64,000 nt of DNA from Timema cristinae (GCA_039000515.1 JBCFYV010000012.1:6468826-6532825), one strand, 5' to 3'. Shown: positions 22,986 to 35,149, counted from the first letter of the stretch. The notes: a model not told the origin generated them from the letters alone. Made by a program: numbers and translations.

Positions 22986-23224
22986 CTATAAGGCCTAGCA
23001 AGCCGGTAGTGGACAATATATGGATTAAATAAAAAACTGACCCAGACCACAGGCTGGAAACAATAATGGATGAAAAAAAAACCTCTTTTTTACGTGGATT
23101 GAGAATCAGAAATAAATTAAAAAATAAAACACCCAACCAGGGTCGATACCGCAATCTCTCCACCAACATTATTCCTGTCTATTGTGAGAGTGATGTCTTA
23201 GAACTTAAACCATTTGACCAAGGA

Positions 23225-23440
23225 GGGTAGTTCAAACTATACGCATACATACTAATTACACTAATATACCAGGGATGAGGAAGGTTGAATTTAGAGGATG
23301 TGTACCCGAATTTATGGGCAGGAAGAGTGGAAAACCATTTAGAAAATACAACTCTCAGTACACCCGACCGAGATTCGAGCAAAAATCTCCCCTTTATCAG
23401 AATTCTAGTCTATTGTGAGAATAACACCTTATAGTTTAGA
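23225..23440 (-). mobile_element. SINE-1 copy
   Basis: The tail part GTTCAAACTATACGCATACA is at the left, with body GGCAGGAAGAGTGGAAAACC and head GACCGAGATTCGAGC through TCTAGTCTATTGTGAGAATA at the right. A small insertion disrupts box B. Confidence 0.75.
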
Positions 23441-24084
23441 CCCGGGTTAAGAATCCCGGTAGCCAATCGCCACAAATAGCTAATTGGCCGTAAAAGTGTA
23501 GTGAATTTGAGTATTCCAGCTCTCACAGTAAAATAAACTTTTTCCTGATGGTGTGTGCTAGTTGTACAGTATCCTTAGTGAGTAATCTACACAACTCTGC
23601 TATCCAGTACTCCTCTCCAATACCTTTCAAAACACTTTGTTTCATCTCTCTGCCTTCAGACTAAATGATTGTCAAATTTCGTATTAAATTGCTTTACATT
23701 TTAAATACAAACAATTTTTATAATTTGTGTCTGAGGCAGTTCTAACTGAGCAGTCAAAGCTTACACGTCTTTAATAAACTCGTTCAAACAGTGTGTGTTA
23801 TGGCGATTAAGCAGCCTAATTTATCAATTTTTACATGGTGTGTCAGTTTCACTCCTCACTTCCTTAGACCATGTGGCCACCGGAACGGTTCACTTAATTG
23901 ATTTCGACTCCAGCTACAGGAACAAGCATAATGAATAATTGTATATTACATGAATCAGAGTCTATTCCTTGTACACAATGATGTGTGCCACATTTCTATT
24001 GATTATAGATTATGGTATTCGTTGAGAATAGATAACATATTTCTTAATAACATGAACATGGCACCATTTAAATCTAACTCTTTT

Positions 24085-24312
24085 AGCACCGCGTATTACT
24101 ACCCGTTTGAGTTATACGCTTATGTACTAATTACACCAATGGTCTTAAGGATCACGAACTTAATGTTTAGAGGAAATTTACACGCATTTGTGTGGAGGGA
24201 GAGTGGGAAATCATTTAGGAAAAAACCCGCCTCAGTACACCCGACTGAGATTCGAACCTGGCAGTATAATCTACTGTGAGAGTATCGCGTACGTTAGACC
24301 ACGCGGCCACTA
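24085..24312 (-). mobile_element. SINE-1 copy, well preserved
   Basis: Full structure on the minus strand: tail GCGTATTACTACCCGTTTGA, body GTGTGGAGGGAGAGTGGGAA, then the head with GAGATTCGAACCTGG (box B) and AGACCACGCGGCCACT (box A) at the right end. The head is short by a deletion. Confidence 0.85.
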
Positions 24313-24959
24313 CTAGCTAGCATACTGAAACTTAAGTGGCTTTCAAAATGAAACCAACCCGGCCTAGTCTAACAAGACAATTTAAAAAAAAAATGGAACG
24401 AGCAAAAGCCAAGGTAATTGTGGTCTAGGAGAGTGAACTAAATGCTAACTTGATCGACCAATGACAAGCTGAGTAAGGAGGCGTGGTCTACTGTGAGTTT
24501 CAGTGGTGATACTTCGAGGTGTAAGCGGGGTGAGGGGAATTGGGCATGTCATAGCACAAAGCACGAAATATTCTAGTTCAATCTACAGTGGAATCAAGGT
24601 AGGAATGTAGATATCTCACAGAGTTTGTTTTCACATCACGTGGGAAACCCCCAATTAATTACACGACTGAGGTAAGGATGAGGATGATAGACTTTATATT
24701 AAATGTACCCGTATTTGCCCGGAAGGTGCTCAGACACGAAGAAAGTTTGTAGACAATTACGTAAGTTACTTAAACTATTTTCATATATTTATACTTCAAG
24801 TCATGTTATTTGGCTATGTCACGTATGTTATTTGGTATCAATACCTATGAAATAATAAAATCAAATATCAAAATGTTTTGAATGTCGACACAAAGAAAAA
24901 TGTATTTACTAATTTCAGTACTGTAGACACTTTACCATGAGAACAAATGAATAGTTTCA

Positions 24960-25300
24960 CACACTCTCTACATACAAATTCAGGTGTACTTCCTATAAAA
25001 TTTCACCTTCCTCATTCTCATCCAATTAGGTAAATAAGCGTATAGCTCGAGTATGTAGTAATTAATATGAAGAGCACAAAATAAAATACTTTTGAGCATC
25101 AAATACGGTCGAGAAAGGGAAGACCCTGGCACTAAAGGATTAAAATGGGTCAGGAAAGAGGAAAATATAATATTAGATGTCCTGATTTGCAAGGAGGGAG
25201 GGTGGAAAAATCATGCTTAATACTTCCGGAAGGGATGAACTAAGACCTCAACTTCCCACTCACCGACAATCCAGTATAATACGAAGGAGGTATCACTGGT
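24960..25300. mobile_element. two SINE-1 fragments in opposite orientation
   Basis: A plus-strand 3' half (24960-25075: CAAATTCAGGTGTACTTCCT then GCGTATAGCTCGAGTATG) is followed by a minus-strand 5' half (25140-25300: TTGCAAGGAGGGAGGGTGG then CACTCACCGACAATCCAGTA). They may be independent insertions or an inverted duplication. Confidence 0.6.
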
Positions 25301-25891
25301 ACCACACGTATCTTATTATTTCAGATCAACCGTTATTAACCAGATGTACCGGCCAACACCGTAGCCATAAGGGTAGTTGTGGACTCAACCCCCACTCCCC
25401 AGCCCGAAAATTGATCAAAAAATGTAATATTGCCTTATTACAGTCCAAAAAAACAATTAAATACGAGTTTTTCGTTTGCGCATTCTTATGTTAAAGTACA
25501 TTAAAAATAGTTAGTGGTTGTGTTCATTAGTGAGGACACAGCGCTTGGTAAACAAAGACTAAAGTAAATAGGACGTATAAGTGAATGTAGAGAGAACTTT
25601 AGAATGAGTAAGTCTTTGAAATTAGGAAACAAAACATTAATACTGAAATCTTTTCGAATGGTAGTTTAGAGAACATAAGACTGAGAGGGCAGGGAGGGAT
25701 AGGTTAAGTAGATGAGCGGGCTGGGATTGATCCAGCTATCAATTCACAAGTGCAGTTGCAGTTGCAGTTTGCGAAAGTATAAACAACTGCAGTTTGAGAA
25801 CAGCCTACTTGAGGGTATGTGCATCGTATAAATATTCTGACGTAATTGCTTTTAGTTTTGCGAGTTTGTTGTGTACTCTATGCAAGTGTTA

Positions 25892-25995
25892 ACTATTATT
25901 ATTATTACTATTATATTATTATTATTATTATTATTATTATTATCACTGTGTCTTACTACCCGTCCTGGACATACGCACTGGTGTTAACTGATTAG
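25892..25995 (-). mobile_element. (ATT)n tract joined to SINE-1 tail fragment
   Basis: An (ATT)n run at 25892-25942 passes directly into ACTGTGTCTTACTACCCGTCC, which is the 3' end of SINE-1 on the minus strand. The microsatellite therefore sits where the SINE's 3' tail would be. Confidence 0.75.
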
Positions 25996-26496
25996 CTAGC
26001 TATTGTGTAGGTTGAACTGATATATTTATTCAGAATCTAAATTTTGTTATTTAAGTTACCACTATGAATTCCAGTAAATGAACAAAACCATCTAGTCTAC
26101 TTTAGTTTTTAGTTGGAATAGCCTTTTATAAATTACAAACAAATGTTTTGTGGTAAAAATAATATGTTACTCTTGCATTAGTTTTATTATATAGGTATTA
26201 ATAATATATCAAATAGGACTGCAGTAGATCACATGACTTGACATATGAATAAATGAAAATGGTTTTAAGTACATTTTGTAACTGTCAAAAAGGTGTATTC
26301 CTATCTGAATGAGACTGCAATCCGGGCTGTCGGTAATACAAACAGCCCCAACCTTCTCTCCCAGCCATACACCTCTGTCTCAAAGGTCATTTGGGTCAGT
26401 GGCAGCAGAGCTTTATTTGTGTATGGTGGAGGGGGTATTTGACCCCAAAAAATGTGGGCGGACTTAGCCCACCACTCCACAGCGCTTAAATAGATT

Positions 26497-26740
26497 CGGT
26501 GGCTACATGGTCTAAGACGCTACTCTTGCAGTAGACTAGACTGCCAATGATGGGTAGATCAAGATTCAACCTCGGTCGGGCTTAATAAGTGTGGTTTTTT
26601 CAAAAATGTTTGTACATACTCTCTCCACGCAAATGTAGGTATACTTCCTCTACATATATCCTTTCTAATCCCTAAAACAGCTAGCGTAATTAGTACATAA
26701 GTGTATAACCCTAACGGACAGTAAGACGCGGTGATAAAAT
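26497..26740 (+). mobile_element. SINE-1 copy, well preserved
   Basis: Head GGTGGCTACATGGTCTAAGA with the TACTCTTGCAGTAGACTAGA variable region, box B-like AGATTCAACCTCGG, body, and tail ACGGACAGTAAGACGCGGTG. This copy shows the full family layout on the plus strand. Confidence 0.9.
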
Positions 26741-26744
26741 AAAA

Positions 26745-27595
26745 AGCTATGACCCTTCCCAGAAAACGTTTGACATTAATTATTAAATGCCTTTAAACTA
26801 TTAGAATACCCTTAAACTGGAACTTAATTGAAAACTTTTATTTTCAAGAAACAATCAAAGTGTATATTACGTCAGACTTTTTGTGGAGATTTTGATACCC
26901 CTATGATATTTTTAGAACGGTCCTCGTCTAATTTTTAAAATTGTAATTTGATGCTATTTGAAGTTTGTTTTTAGCCGTATCATCTTATAAAAAAATTAAG
27001 AAAAGTAAAATAAACCAAGAGGGTTGCAAATTTATTCCAGGGGATAAAATTATTTTCAGGGGGAAATTACTAACTCTCTCCCTTAACTTTCTCTCCTCAG
27101 ATTATGTCACTATTTAATATACCTTTATTTTAGTAGACTCGATGTACATTTTTGAACTTGGCGGGAACAAGTGCTATGTGAGTTACTTAACTTTAATCAA
27201 ATTTAAAGGACTTTAAATACCATAAAAATAAGCTCTAGATATCTTCTAGATAAATTTAATGTGGTAGTTTATCTTTGCCTGTGACTTGGGGGGGCTGTGC
27301 CCCTCAAGCCCACCCCTGAAATTTACCTAACTACGACCTTGGTTTTAAGGAAAACAAAGCGTGGTACGAACTAATTAGTGAAGCCTACTGTTTATTATTG
27401 CAACCGATGTAACCGTAAAAACTACGTATATGAGGTGGGGTGTATATGCATACATATAATATTACGATTTATGTTCATTTCGTGGATATCTTACAAAGAT
27501 CCTAATATCCTTACTACCCCTCCCCCATTTCTGCCTCGCATCGCATTGTGAGCACGGGGTGATTTTCATTTAATTTATCTGGGGTATTTAACGTG
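26745..27595. other. unique DNA without recognised feature
   Basis: No coding region or repeat family is recognised. GC-richer runs near 27290-27320 carry no ORF of note. Confidence 0.5.
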
Positions 27596-27815
27596 AATTT
27601 TCTGAACCGACTTATTAGGAACACGACTAATAAGCTAACTTATATTTAGGTACAGACACAACATCCAGTCCCCAACCGTTAATTCATCATTGTGTAGGGC
27701 AAAACCCACATTTTACCAACGATGTATTTTTAAGATATGCCAGGAACCGAACCCAAAACCCTTATCTCAGCAGACAGACACGCTACCGACTGAGCTAAAG
27801 TGTCGGACAAACGGG
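27596..27815 (-). mobile_element. SINE-2 with intact tRNA-like head
   Basis: On the minus strand the head at 27735-27815 reads CACTTTAGCTCAGTCGGTAG (box A TAGCTCAGTCGG, a perfect match to the eukaryotic consensus) and then GGGTTCGGTTCCTGG (box B). The body runs leftwards through AAATGTGGGTTTTGCCCTAC to TGGATGTTGTGTCTGTACC. Its 5' half is the founder of the adjoining array. Confidence 0.75.
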
Positions 27816-29475
27816 GAGATGAATACCCTTATCTCAGCAGACAGACACGCTACCGACTGAGCTAAAGTGTCGGACACACGAGATGAATACCCTTATCTCA
27901 GCAGACAGACACGCTACCGGCTGAGCTAAAGTGTCGGACACACGAGGAGATGAATACCCTTATCTCAGCAGATAGACACGCTACCGACTGAGCTAAAGTG
28001 TCGGACACACGGGGAGATGAATACCCTTATCTCAGCAGATAGACACGCTACCGACTGAGCTAAAGTGTCGGACAAACGGGGAGATGAATACCCTTATCTC
28101 AGCAGACAGATACGCTACCGACTGAGCTAAAGTGTCGGACACACGAGGAGATGAATACCCTTATCTCAGCAGACAGACACGCTACCGACTGAGCTAAAGT
28201 GTCGGACACACGAGGAGATGAATACCCTTATCTCAGCAGACAGACACGCTACCGGCTGAGCTAAAGTGTCGGACACACGGGGAGATGAATACCCTTATCT
28301 CAGCAGACAGACACGCTACCGACTGAGCTAAAGTGTCGGACACACGAGGAGATGAATACCCTTATCTCAGCAGACAGACACGCTACCGACTGAGCTAAAG
28401 TGTCGGACACACGAGGAGATGAATACCCTTATCTCAGCAGACAGACACGCTACCGGCTGAGCTAAAGTGTCGGACACACGGGAGATGAATACCCTTATCT
28501 CAGCAGACAGACACGCTACCGACTGAGCTAAAGTGTCGGACACACGAGGAGATGAATACCCTTATCTCAGCAGACAAACACGCTACCGACTGAGCTAAAG
28601 TGTCGGGCACACGAGATGAATACCCTTATCTCAGCAGACAGACACGCTACCGACTGAGCTAAAGTGTCGGACAAACGGGGAGATGAATACCCTTATCTCA
28701 GCAGACAGACACGCTACCGGCTGAGCTAAAGTGTCGGACACACGAGGAGATGAATACCCTTATCTCAGCAGACAGACACGCTACCGACTGAGCTAAAGTG
28801 TCGGACACACGAGATGAATACCCTTATCTCAGCAGACAGACACGCTACCGACTGAGCTAAAGTGTCGAACAAACGGGGAGATGAATACCCTTATCTCAGC
28901 AGATAGACACGCTACCGACTGAGCTAAAGTGTCGAACAAACGGGGAGATGAATACCCTTATCTCAGCAGATAGACACGCTACCGACTGAGCTAAAGTGTC
29001 GGACACACGAGATGAATACCCTTATCTCAGCAGATAGACACGCTACCGGCTGAGCTAAAGTGTCGGACAAACGGGGAGATGAATACCCTTATCTCAGCAG
29101 ATAGACACGCTACCGACTGAGCTAAAGTGTCGGACAAACGGGGAGATGAATACCCTTATCTCAGCAGATAGACACGCTACCGACTGAGCTAAAGTGTCGG
29201 ACACACGAGGAGATGAATACCCTTATCTCAGCAGACAGACACGCTACCGACTGAGCTAAAGTGTCGGACACACGAGATGAATACCCTTATCTCAGCAGAC
29301 AGACACGCTACCGACTGAGCTAAAGTGTCGGACAAACGGGGAGATGAATACCCTTATCTCAGCAGATAGACACGCTACCGACTGAGCTAAAGTGTCGGAC
29401 ACACGAGGAGATGAATACCCTTATCTCAGCAGATAGACACGCTACCGACTGAGCTAAAGTGTCGAACAAACGGGG
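27760..29475 (-). repeat. 63-67 bp array of tRNA 5' halves, 26 copies
   Basis: Each unit repeats, on the minus strand, CACTTTAGCTCAGTCGGTAG and GTGTCTGTCTGCTGAGATAA, the 5' half of the SINE-2 tRNA head including box A but not box B. A linker of three main forms (CACACGAGGAGATG, CAAACGGGGAGATG and CACACGAGATG) joins the units. Units also differ at GACAGACAC/GATAGACAC and CCGACTG/CCGGCTG. The leftmost unit continues into the complete SINE-2 head with box B, so the array grew from that SINE. No spacers of CRISPR type. Confidence 0.95.
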
Positions 29476-29479
29476 ATAT

Positions 29480-30280
29480 GAATATGGTGTAGAACTCTTC
29501 ACTCTGTTTGTTTACATTTACTTTCCACTCTTCTGGGCTGGTATTTATTTATTTATTTTCCTCTCTTCCTCAGTTCTAATAACATTACCGGCCATGCGTG
29601 TGCCAACCAACCATCTTCTCTCTCTCACGACAGAGATTTTTACATAATTAATTCAGAAGAGATACTTGTATTGAAATAATTATGACAACAATCATGAAAT
29701 AACCAGTGAGGTAGCTACTTCGAAAGATACGTCGCGTATTCAGTGATATGTTTTTCATCCTATGAAAATGTTAGCTAGCCACCACTCTTATTCTCCATCT
29801 TACACACTCTAACTTACCTTTCACCTCCTTAAACTTTCATCGAAAAAACATATTTATCTTGTATAGAGGATTCACAAATCTTTTCTACTCTCTCTCTCTC
29901 TCTCTCCTTTGAGCTTTATAATTTCCATAGGATCCATGTAAGTTGTCTCACACTCTTATCTTTATGGTATTCTCTATCTTACTCAACATAATAGCCCTAG
30001 TGAACGCACTGATGGTCACACTGTCTAGTACAACAGGGTCAGGTTCACAATATACTGAACTGCTGGCTGGTGAGAAGGCTAAATCTCAGTGCACACCGTT
30101 AAGGAGCATCCCCATATGATTAATCACATATCCCACGCTCAGGCAAGTGCACTTACTCTAAAATTAACATATCATATTAAGTCATTAATATTCATGGTCT
30201 TAAGCGAATACATTTAAAAAAAATCAATGATGAGTAACAATCAATTCAAGATTTGAAAATAATTGCAGTAAGTTTTTTTT
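29480..30280. other. unique DNA with (CT)n tract
   Basis: A (CT)n run lies at about 29889-29906. The 62-codon ORF starting in the last array unit has no recognisable features beyond hydrophobic residues from a T-rich stretch. Confidence 0.5.
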
Positions 30281-30283
30281 TGT

Positions 30284-30531
30284 TCACCACGTCTTAGTAC
30301 CTTTTTGGGTTGTACACATATATTAATTACTCTAATGGGATGGGTATGGGGAAGGTATAGTTTATAATAGAGGAAATGTACACACATTTTCGTGAGGAGA
30401 GAGTGGGAAATCTTTTAGGGAAAGCCAACCTCTTGTAAACCCTACCAGGATTCAAACCTACCCTCCCCCTCAACGACGATTCAGCCTAACACGAGAGTAA
30501 CACCTTAAAACATGCGACCAGTGCCACGGAT
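30284..30531 (-). mobile_element. SINE-1 copy
   Basis: Tail CACGTCTTAGTACCTTTTTG at the left, body TTCGTGAGGAGAGAGTGGG, and head with ACACGAGAGTAACACCTTA and ACATGCGACCAGTGCCAC at the right. Confidence 0.8.
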
Positions 30532-32040
30532 AGTAAGGATAGCTAGAACTGCATACGACTGTAGATTAAATAATCATCCTGCCTTATATTATGGCCGTTA
30601 TATCTTACTTGTTGATAACAACATAATAATGAATGACTAATCCTTTATTTTAACTTGCGTCACATATTTAGATATGTGTGTACAACGGAATTCCTATCGA
30701 ATAAACACTTTTTTAATAGTTTCTATTTAATTACAGAGTATATCCTTTGAGGCTTTAGTGAGATGGATGGACCCACTAATCCATCCAAATCGACGGTGAT
30801 TATGATTGACGCAAGCTGCTTATCAAATCTGGTTTTACTTAATGAAGTGTTTTCCATGTTTTTCACGCTGTTTATTTTAGGAAAGTGTTTTCTAGGGTAT
30901 ATTTTTGTTTACTCAGGATAAGATTGTATTACATCTAGATTAACTATCTATATTAATAAAAGTTTAATAGAGTATGTAATATGTATGTATATATGTAAAT
31001 CTGTCCAAAGGATTTTTAATACGTTTGAATGAACTAGCAAGTTTAAATTTAATGAAATTGTAAAGGAACCACTCAAGTTCTATGCAAAGCTATCAAACTT
31101 TCAAACTTATAAAAATAAACTGTTTTAGTAAATCATTTTAATTCATCAACATATTATTTGCACTTCAAAACCAAAGAGAAACTAGAATAGAAACTCTAAT
31201 CTTAAATCTAAACAGAAATTGCACATATATAATATAGTGACCTGTTTTTATAGTTTTATTTGTTGTTTCGTATTCATATTAGTAAATAAACATGTGTTTC
31301 CTTGACACATGACAATTACACAGGTGGCATTCAACATCTTTATTAAATCTGAGCTTACATTTACACACACATAAATTCGGAAAAACCCTAATTATTCTAA
31401 TTAAAACGCGTAGTCTAAGAAGCCGTGAGAAACTTTCTTTGCTATCTTTACAGAGTACTTTACCATGAAACGCGAAAATTTCCTCCCTGATCTTTTGATT
31501 GTAAAGATTTGGCTCTCTGAGATTTACAAAACCTTGATCTTACAAGGAAAAAGTGAAACGGAAGCTCATTGTTTCTCATGCTCATAGAACAGCAATCGAC
31601 CGGACAAGTATAATATTCTCAGCTGTGGAGAAAGCTTAAAGTTTAACTAGGGTAGTTAAACTATGATGTATAGGAAATCGAAATTAGCTTCTATTATTGG
31701 CTAACGCATTTGGATAGTGAAAAACTTAAAAAAAATACAGTTTGAAAGAAAATATCATAGAAGTGCTAGAGGAAATCTTGACACACAGGTCAGTAGCTCA
31801 GTAAGTTGACGAAATGTTTGAAATAGTCTGATCACAACTGATACTTTAACTGACCATTCTTTGTCCGTGGAATGACGAGGTTGCTCAAATAAATGAGGAG
31901 CTATTAACTATTTTACAAGGAAACGTCCATTGGTACATTAGTGCGAGATCATTCGAATGTAGGATGAGGTGAGTGTGAAAAGGGCAACTAGCCAGTATAT
32001 TTTTTAAACAATTTGACCCCTTGGACCGCCACACAATTTT
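30532..32040. other. unique AT-rich DNA
   Basis: No coding region, SINE or array is recognised over about 1.5 kb. Confidence 0.5.
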
Positions 32041-32042
32041 TT

Positions 32043-32272
32043 TAGCGCCGTGTGTTACTACCCGTTTGGGCCATACGCTTATGTGCTAATAGTATTAGGG
32101 ATTAAGAAGGCTATATTTAGAGTGAGTATAGCCGCATCGAGTAGAGGAAGAACGGAAAACCATTTTGGAAAAACCACCCTCAGTACTTCTGACCGAGATT
32201 TGAACCTTGATTTTCCCGTTATCGGCAGTCTAGTCTACTGCGAGAGTAGCGCCTTAGACCATGCGGTCACAA
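32043..32272 (-). mobile_element. SINE-1 copy, well preserved
   Basis: Tail GTGTTACTACCCGTTTGGG, body, and head with GACCGAGATTTGAACCTTG (box B) and GCCTTAGACCATGCGGTCAC (box A) on the minus strand. An incidental 110-codon ORF crosses it. Confidence 0.85.
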
Positions 32273-32929
32273 AAGCGCGTGGATTAAATTTAAAAATGTA
32301 CAATTTAATCATGCTTCTTGGCTACTTAGATACTAAACAGGACCTATGTAATGGAACCTGTCTAGCATTGATACAATGTTAGTAAAATATAGTCCGTGCT
32401 ACAAATTTTACAGATTTATCTCAAGGGAATGTATTCCTTACCGAGACTCCACTTGGCACCTGAAAACTCTCTCATCCCCTTTATTTTGAGATGGAGCAAC
32501 TGCCATTAAAACTGCTCTTCTCAATTACTGTGTATTAGCAACAGGGTCAAACCTGACTTGTTGGTATATATTAGCTGTTGCACGGGTCAAACCTGACATT
32601 GTGTATATATAGCTGCGCAAGCCAGTTCTCACCCATGACCATTTGTGCATGACCTTTCATTTGAATTTTATAGTGCATTTAATAGAAATATAATTATTTT
32701 AGTTAGCTCTCACTTTATCCACATTCGCGTAATATTCCAGCTAGTGCCGACGAAGATATTTAATTATTATACCCATCACAGTTGCTAAGTCTTTTAATTG
32801 ATCAGCCATACGTCTAGGGAGCCCTGATTTGATTCTGGATGGACCTGGTGAAGTTATTTACTATACATTTTGTATACGAATTTGTCTTGCCATTATTTAT
32901 AATTTTATCCTTAGGAATAGGTGTGTAGT

Positions 32930-33162
32930 ATGACAAATCCTAGATTAAGTTAGTAGACTGGATTGCCAGTGACGCTGAGGTTGGGCTTTAAATCCCAGCA
33001 ATGTGTATTGCTTTTTTTTATTCATAAATGGCTTTCAACCCTTCTTGCACGAAGAGTAAAATAGCCTAAACTTATTTAAAAAGCCCATTTTCCTCAGTCT
33101 TACTTTATCGGCATAGTTAGAATGCATATAGCCCGGACGTCTAAGCAACCTGATAAGGGAGC

Positions 33163-33200
<38 letters not shown>
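32930..33200 (+). mobile_element. SINE-1 copy ending in (AAT)n
   Basis: The head remnant GACTGGATTGCCAGTGACGC is followed by the body and the tail GCCCGGACGTCTAAGCAACC, then an (AAT)n run at about 33163-33198. The microsatellite again sits at the SINE 3' end. Confidence 0.7.
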
Positions 33201-33203
<3 letters not shown>

Positions 33204-33449
33204 GTATTATAGTGTTGATCAAGAAATATACCATGATAGCACCGATTAAAGATGTTAATCTTATAAAAATACATGATACTAACAAATTATAAATAAACAA
33301 TAAATTAAAAAAATATATTATAACTTTATAAGCCATTACAATGTGGATCAGCACGCCTAAATAAAATAAATAAGGTAATGGTTTCATTTAAAAATAATAC
33401 CAAATATTTTATTAATATTTGCGCATGTTTCTGTTTAATTTTATTTTTA

Positions 33450-33660
33450 ATTTGTATTCATGCATGTGAACAATTTAGCGTTCAGGCGTTCTTTAGAATA
33501 CACCTTTAAAGTTGTTCCTAGCACATACTTGCGCATGCGCAGAGCCTGTAATTTCCTGTACACCTCAACAGTGACTGGTGTCGCTAGCCACCTCGAGTTC
33601 ATGTTCAAGTTTTACCGTTCAGTTGTGACACGGACATTAGAGCGAGTGTTTATTTGATGG
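33450..33660 (+). promoter_or_regulatory. GC-richer segment with NRF-1-like palindrome
   Basis: TTGCGCATGCGCAG near 33529-33542 matches the NRF-1 palindrome TGCGCATGCGCA. An arthropod-type initiator-like TTCAGTTGTG lies about 90 bases downstream. A 65-codon ORF spans the segment without a known domain. This could be a promoter or a retroelement LTR remnant. Confidence 0.2.
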
Positions 33661-33683
33661 GAGGAGTCTCGGATAGCCGCAGT

Positions 33684-34720
33684 TTATTGGAGTGTCTCCT
33701 CAACTTTCACTCTCTTGACTTGACGACGTGCCTGCCTTTCCTCGTGTCCGTCTGCCGCGATAATTGTGCCGTTGACACGAATTCTACGTTCAACACCAAT
33801 CACAGGAACCTTTCTCCCGTCTGGGAGTATATATACTGCGAACAAACTAACGTGAGCGTTCCAGTCCCAACTGGCGTGATCTATCACTCTAGTATGGGGA
33901 AGGGGGGGGGGGGGTTCCCCCTCCCATATATTTATAGTCATATTTAAATTGGAGCCTATTTAATTAAAAGTCAAAGAAGAGCCATTCTCACGGCTGGTGG
34001 CAGCGTTACCATTATTCCACTCATTGGTGCTTCCCGTGGTCCAACGTCCTTACGATGGTATATCCCGCGTAATGAATTATCACACAGCTTGGAGCTTTTC
34101 CATCCTACACCTGTAAAAGCGTGGCTTGGCGCATAGTAAACTAAAACTGTATGTTTTCCCCCCATTGATTTTTTTTATTCGGAGATATACTCAATTACAA
34201 CCATTCTAACTTGGTCGGAGCAATGGGCGCCAGTGGGCGTTGGTACTACTGTCATCATCTGCGACAACCCTTATATTTGGAGTGGTGTGGTGGACGTCGT
34301 TGGTACTTCCGTTACAACTATTGACCTAATTTTATAATTACATCCTTCACTATATATCTTATTCTTTCGTTCAGCCGCTGTTGACCTTTTTCTTTCATTT
34401 AAATGTCCCTATTAATTTTTTACGTTCTAATCGGCTGCTCACCCTTTCTTTTCCAACTTTTTAAAATTGTGTTTAGACACCATCCTCGCTCCTCTCGTCT
34501 AGTCCATGTATAGCTTACCAATTACCGCTGAAACCCGTTTCATGGTCAATAGTTTAAAGTCTCGTGACATCTTCTTCATTATCTCTTCAAGAATTTTCTT
34601 GTAAGTTATACGGTTGTACTTCCATGGTGTCGGCTGTACACTGTTACCTCTTCTATCTTTGTTCAACCAATCGTGGGTCTCCTCCGCCGTGTCATAGTTT
34701 GAAGTTTCATGGCGTGTCAT
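33684..34720 (-). pseudogene. cluster of protein-like minus-strand ORFs, origin unknown
   Basis: Minus-strand ORFs at 34499-34720 (73 codons, Lys/Arg/Met-rich, helix-like), about 34322-34402 (26 codons), about 34182-34260, 33971-34165 (64 codons) and 33684-33941 (85 codons) follow one another with little space. The minus strand of 34330-34720 is purine-rich, as coding strands often are, and the patch is less AT-rich than its surroundings. They may be broken pieces of one or more genes, such as a retroelement or an endogenous virus. No family is recognised, so the origin is open. Confidence 0.3.
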
Positions 34721-35130
34721 GAGTGTGGCTCACGATGTGCTGGTAAACTGTAGTTTTACCTCTTCTCGACGGTAACTACACCACATGGCTCACAGAGAGT
34801 CTCTCGCAATCACTAATATTGGTACATCGACCATTTCTATATCAATCACCTACCTATAATAACCTTTACGTTAGGGGCATAGTCCAATAAATATCGATTG
34901 AACTATTAATATTAACATAAAATACTGGTTTAATTGGATAGCAAGTTATAATCACTGATACTATACACTTTATCATTTGATAAAAATTAATCTAAAAACT
35001 GTTTTTAGAAAAACACACAAGGTACTTTCTGGTTATTTATCTTATTTTCTTTTTTATTAATCTTATAGAAATTAAATCGTTACTAAATAATTATATTTAC
35101 AGATCTTGGGATGGAGGACTCCCTTTACGC

Positions 35131-35149
35131 CTCCCCCCCCCCCCCCCCT
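35131..35149. repeat. poly-C tract
   Basis: A run of about 17 cytosines, one of several C/G homopolymers in the window (others near 12488, 33901 and 40147). Such runs are prone to sequencing length errors. Confidence 0.85.

Noticed and set aside
24382..24420. Short ATG-led segment followed by AAG|GTAATT as a first exon
   Set aside because: Only seven codons, no promoter-like island, and a weak donor. Not distinguishable from chance.
27735..27815. Functional tRNA gene
   Set aside because: Box A and box B are good, but the body of a SINE follows directly, the acceptor stem cannot be paired cleanly by eye, and the same body recurs at 22828.
27760..29475. CRISPR-like array of ~30 bp repeats
   Set aside because: The whole 63-67 bp unit is repeated, including what would be spacers. 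The units derive from a SINE head, and the context is a eukaryotic genome without cas genes.
32050..32382. 110-codon ORF as a gene
   Set aside because: It is a reading of the opposite strand of a SINE-1 copy and ends in unrelated flank. The same peptide signature (YPFGPYAYVLI type) appears at other SINE-1 copies.
33035..33387. Minus-strand ORFs with poly-Tyr or poly-Ile tracts
   Set aside because: The tracts are translations of the (AAT)n microsatellite at the end of a SINE-1.
33620..33660. Initiator plus downstream promoter element (DPE) core promoter
   Set aside because: The initiator-like TCAGT is present, but no DPE-like sequence lies at the required spacing downstream.
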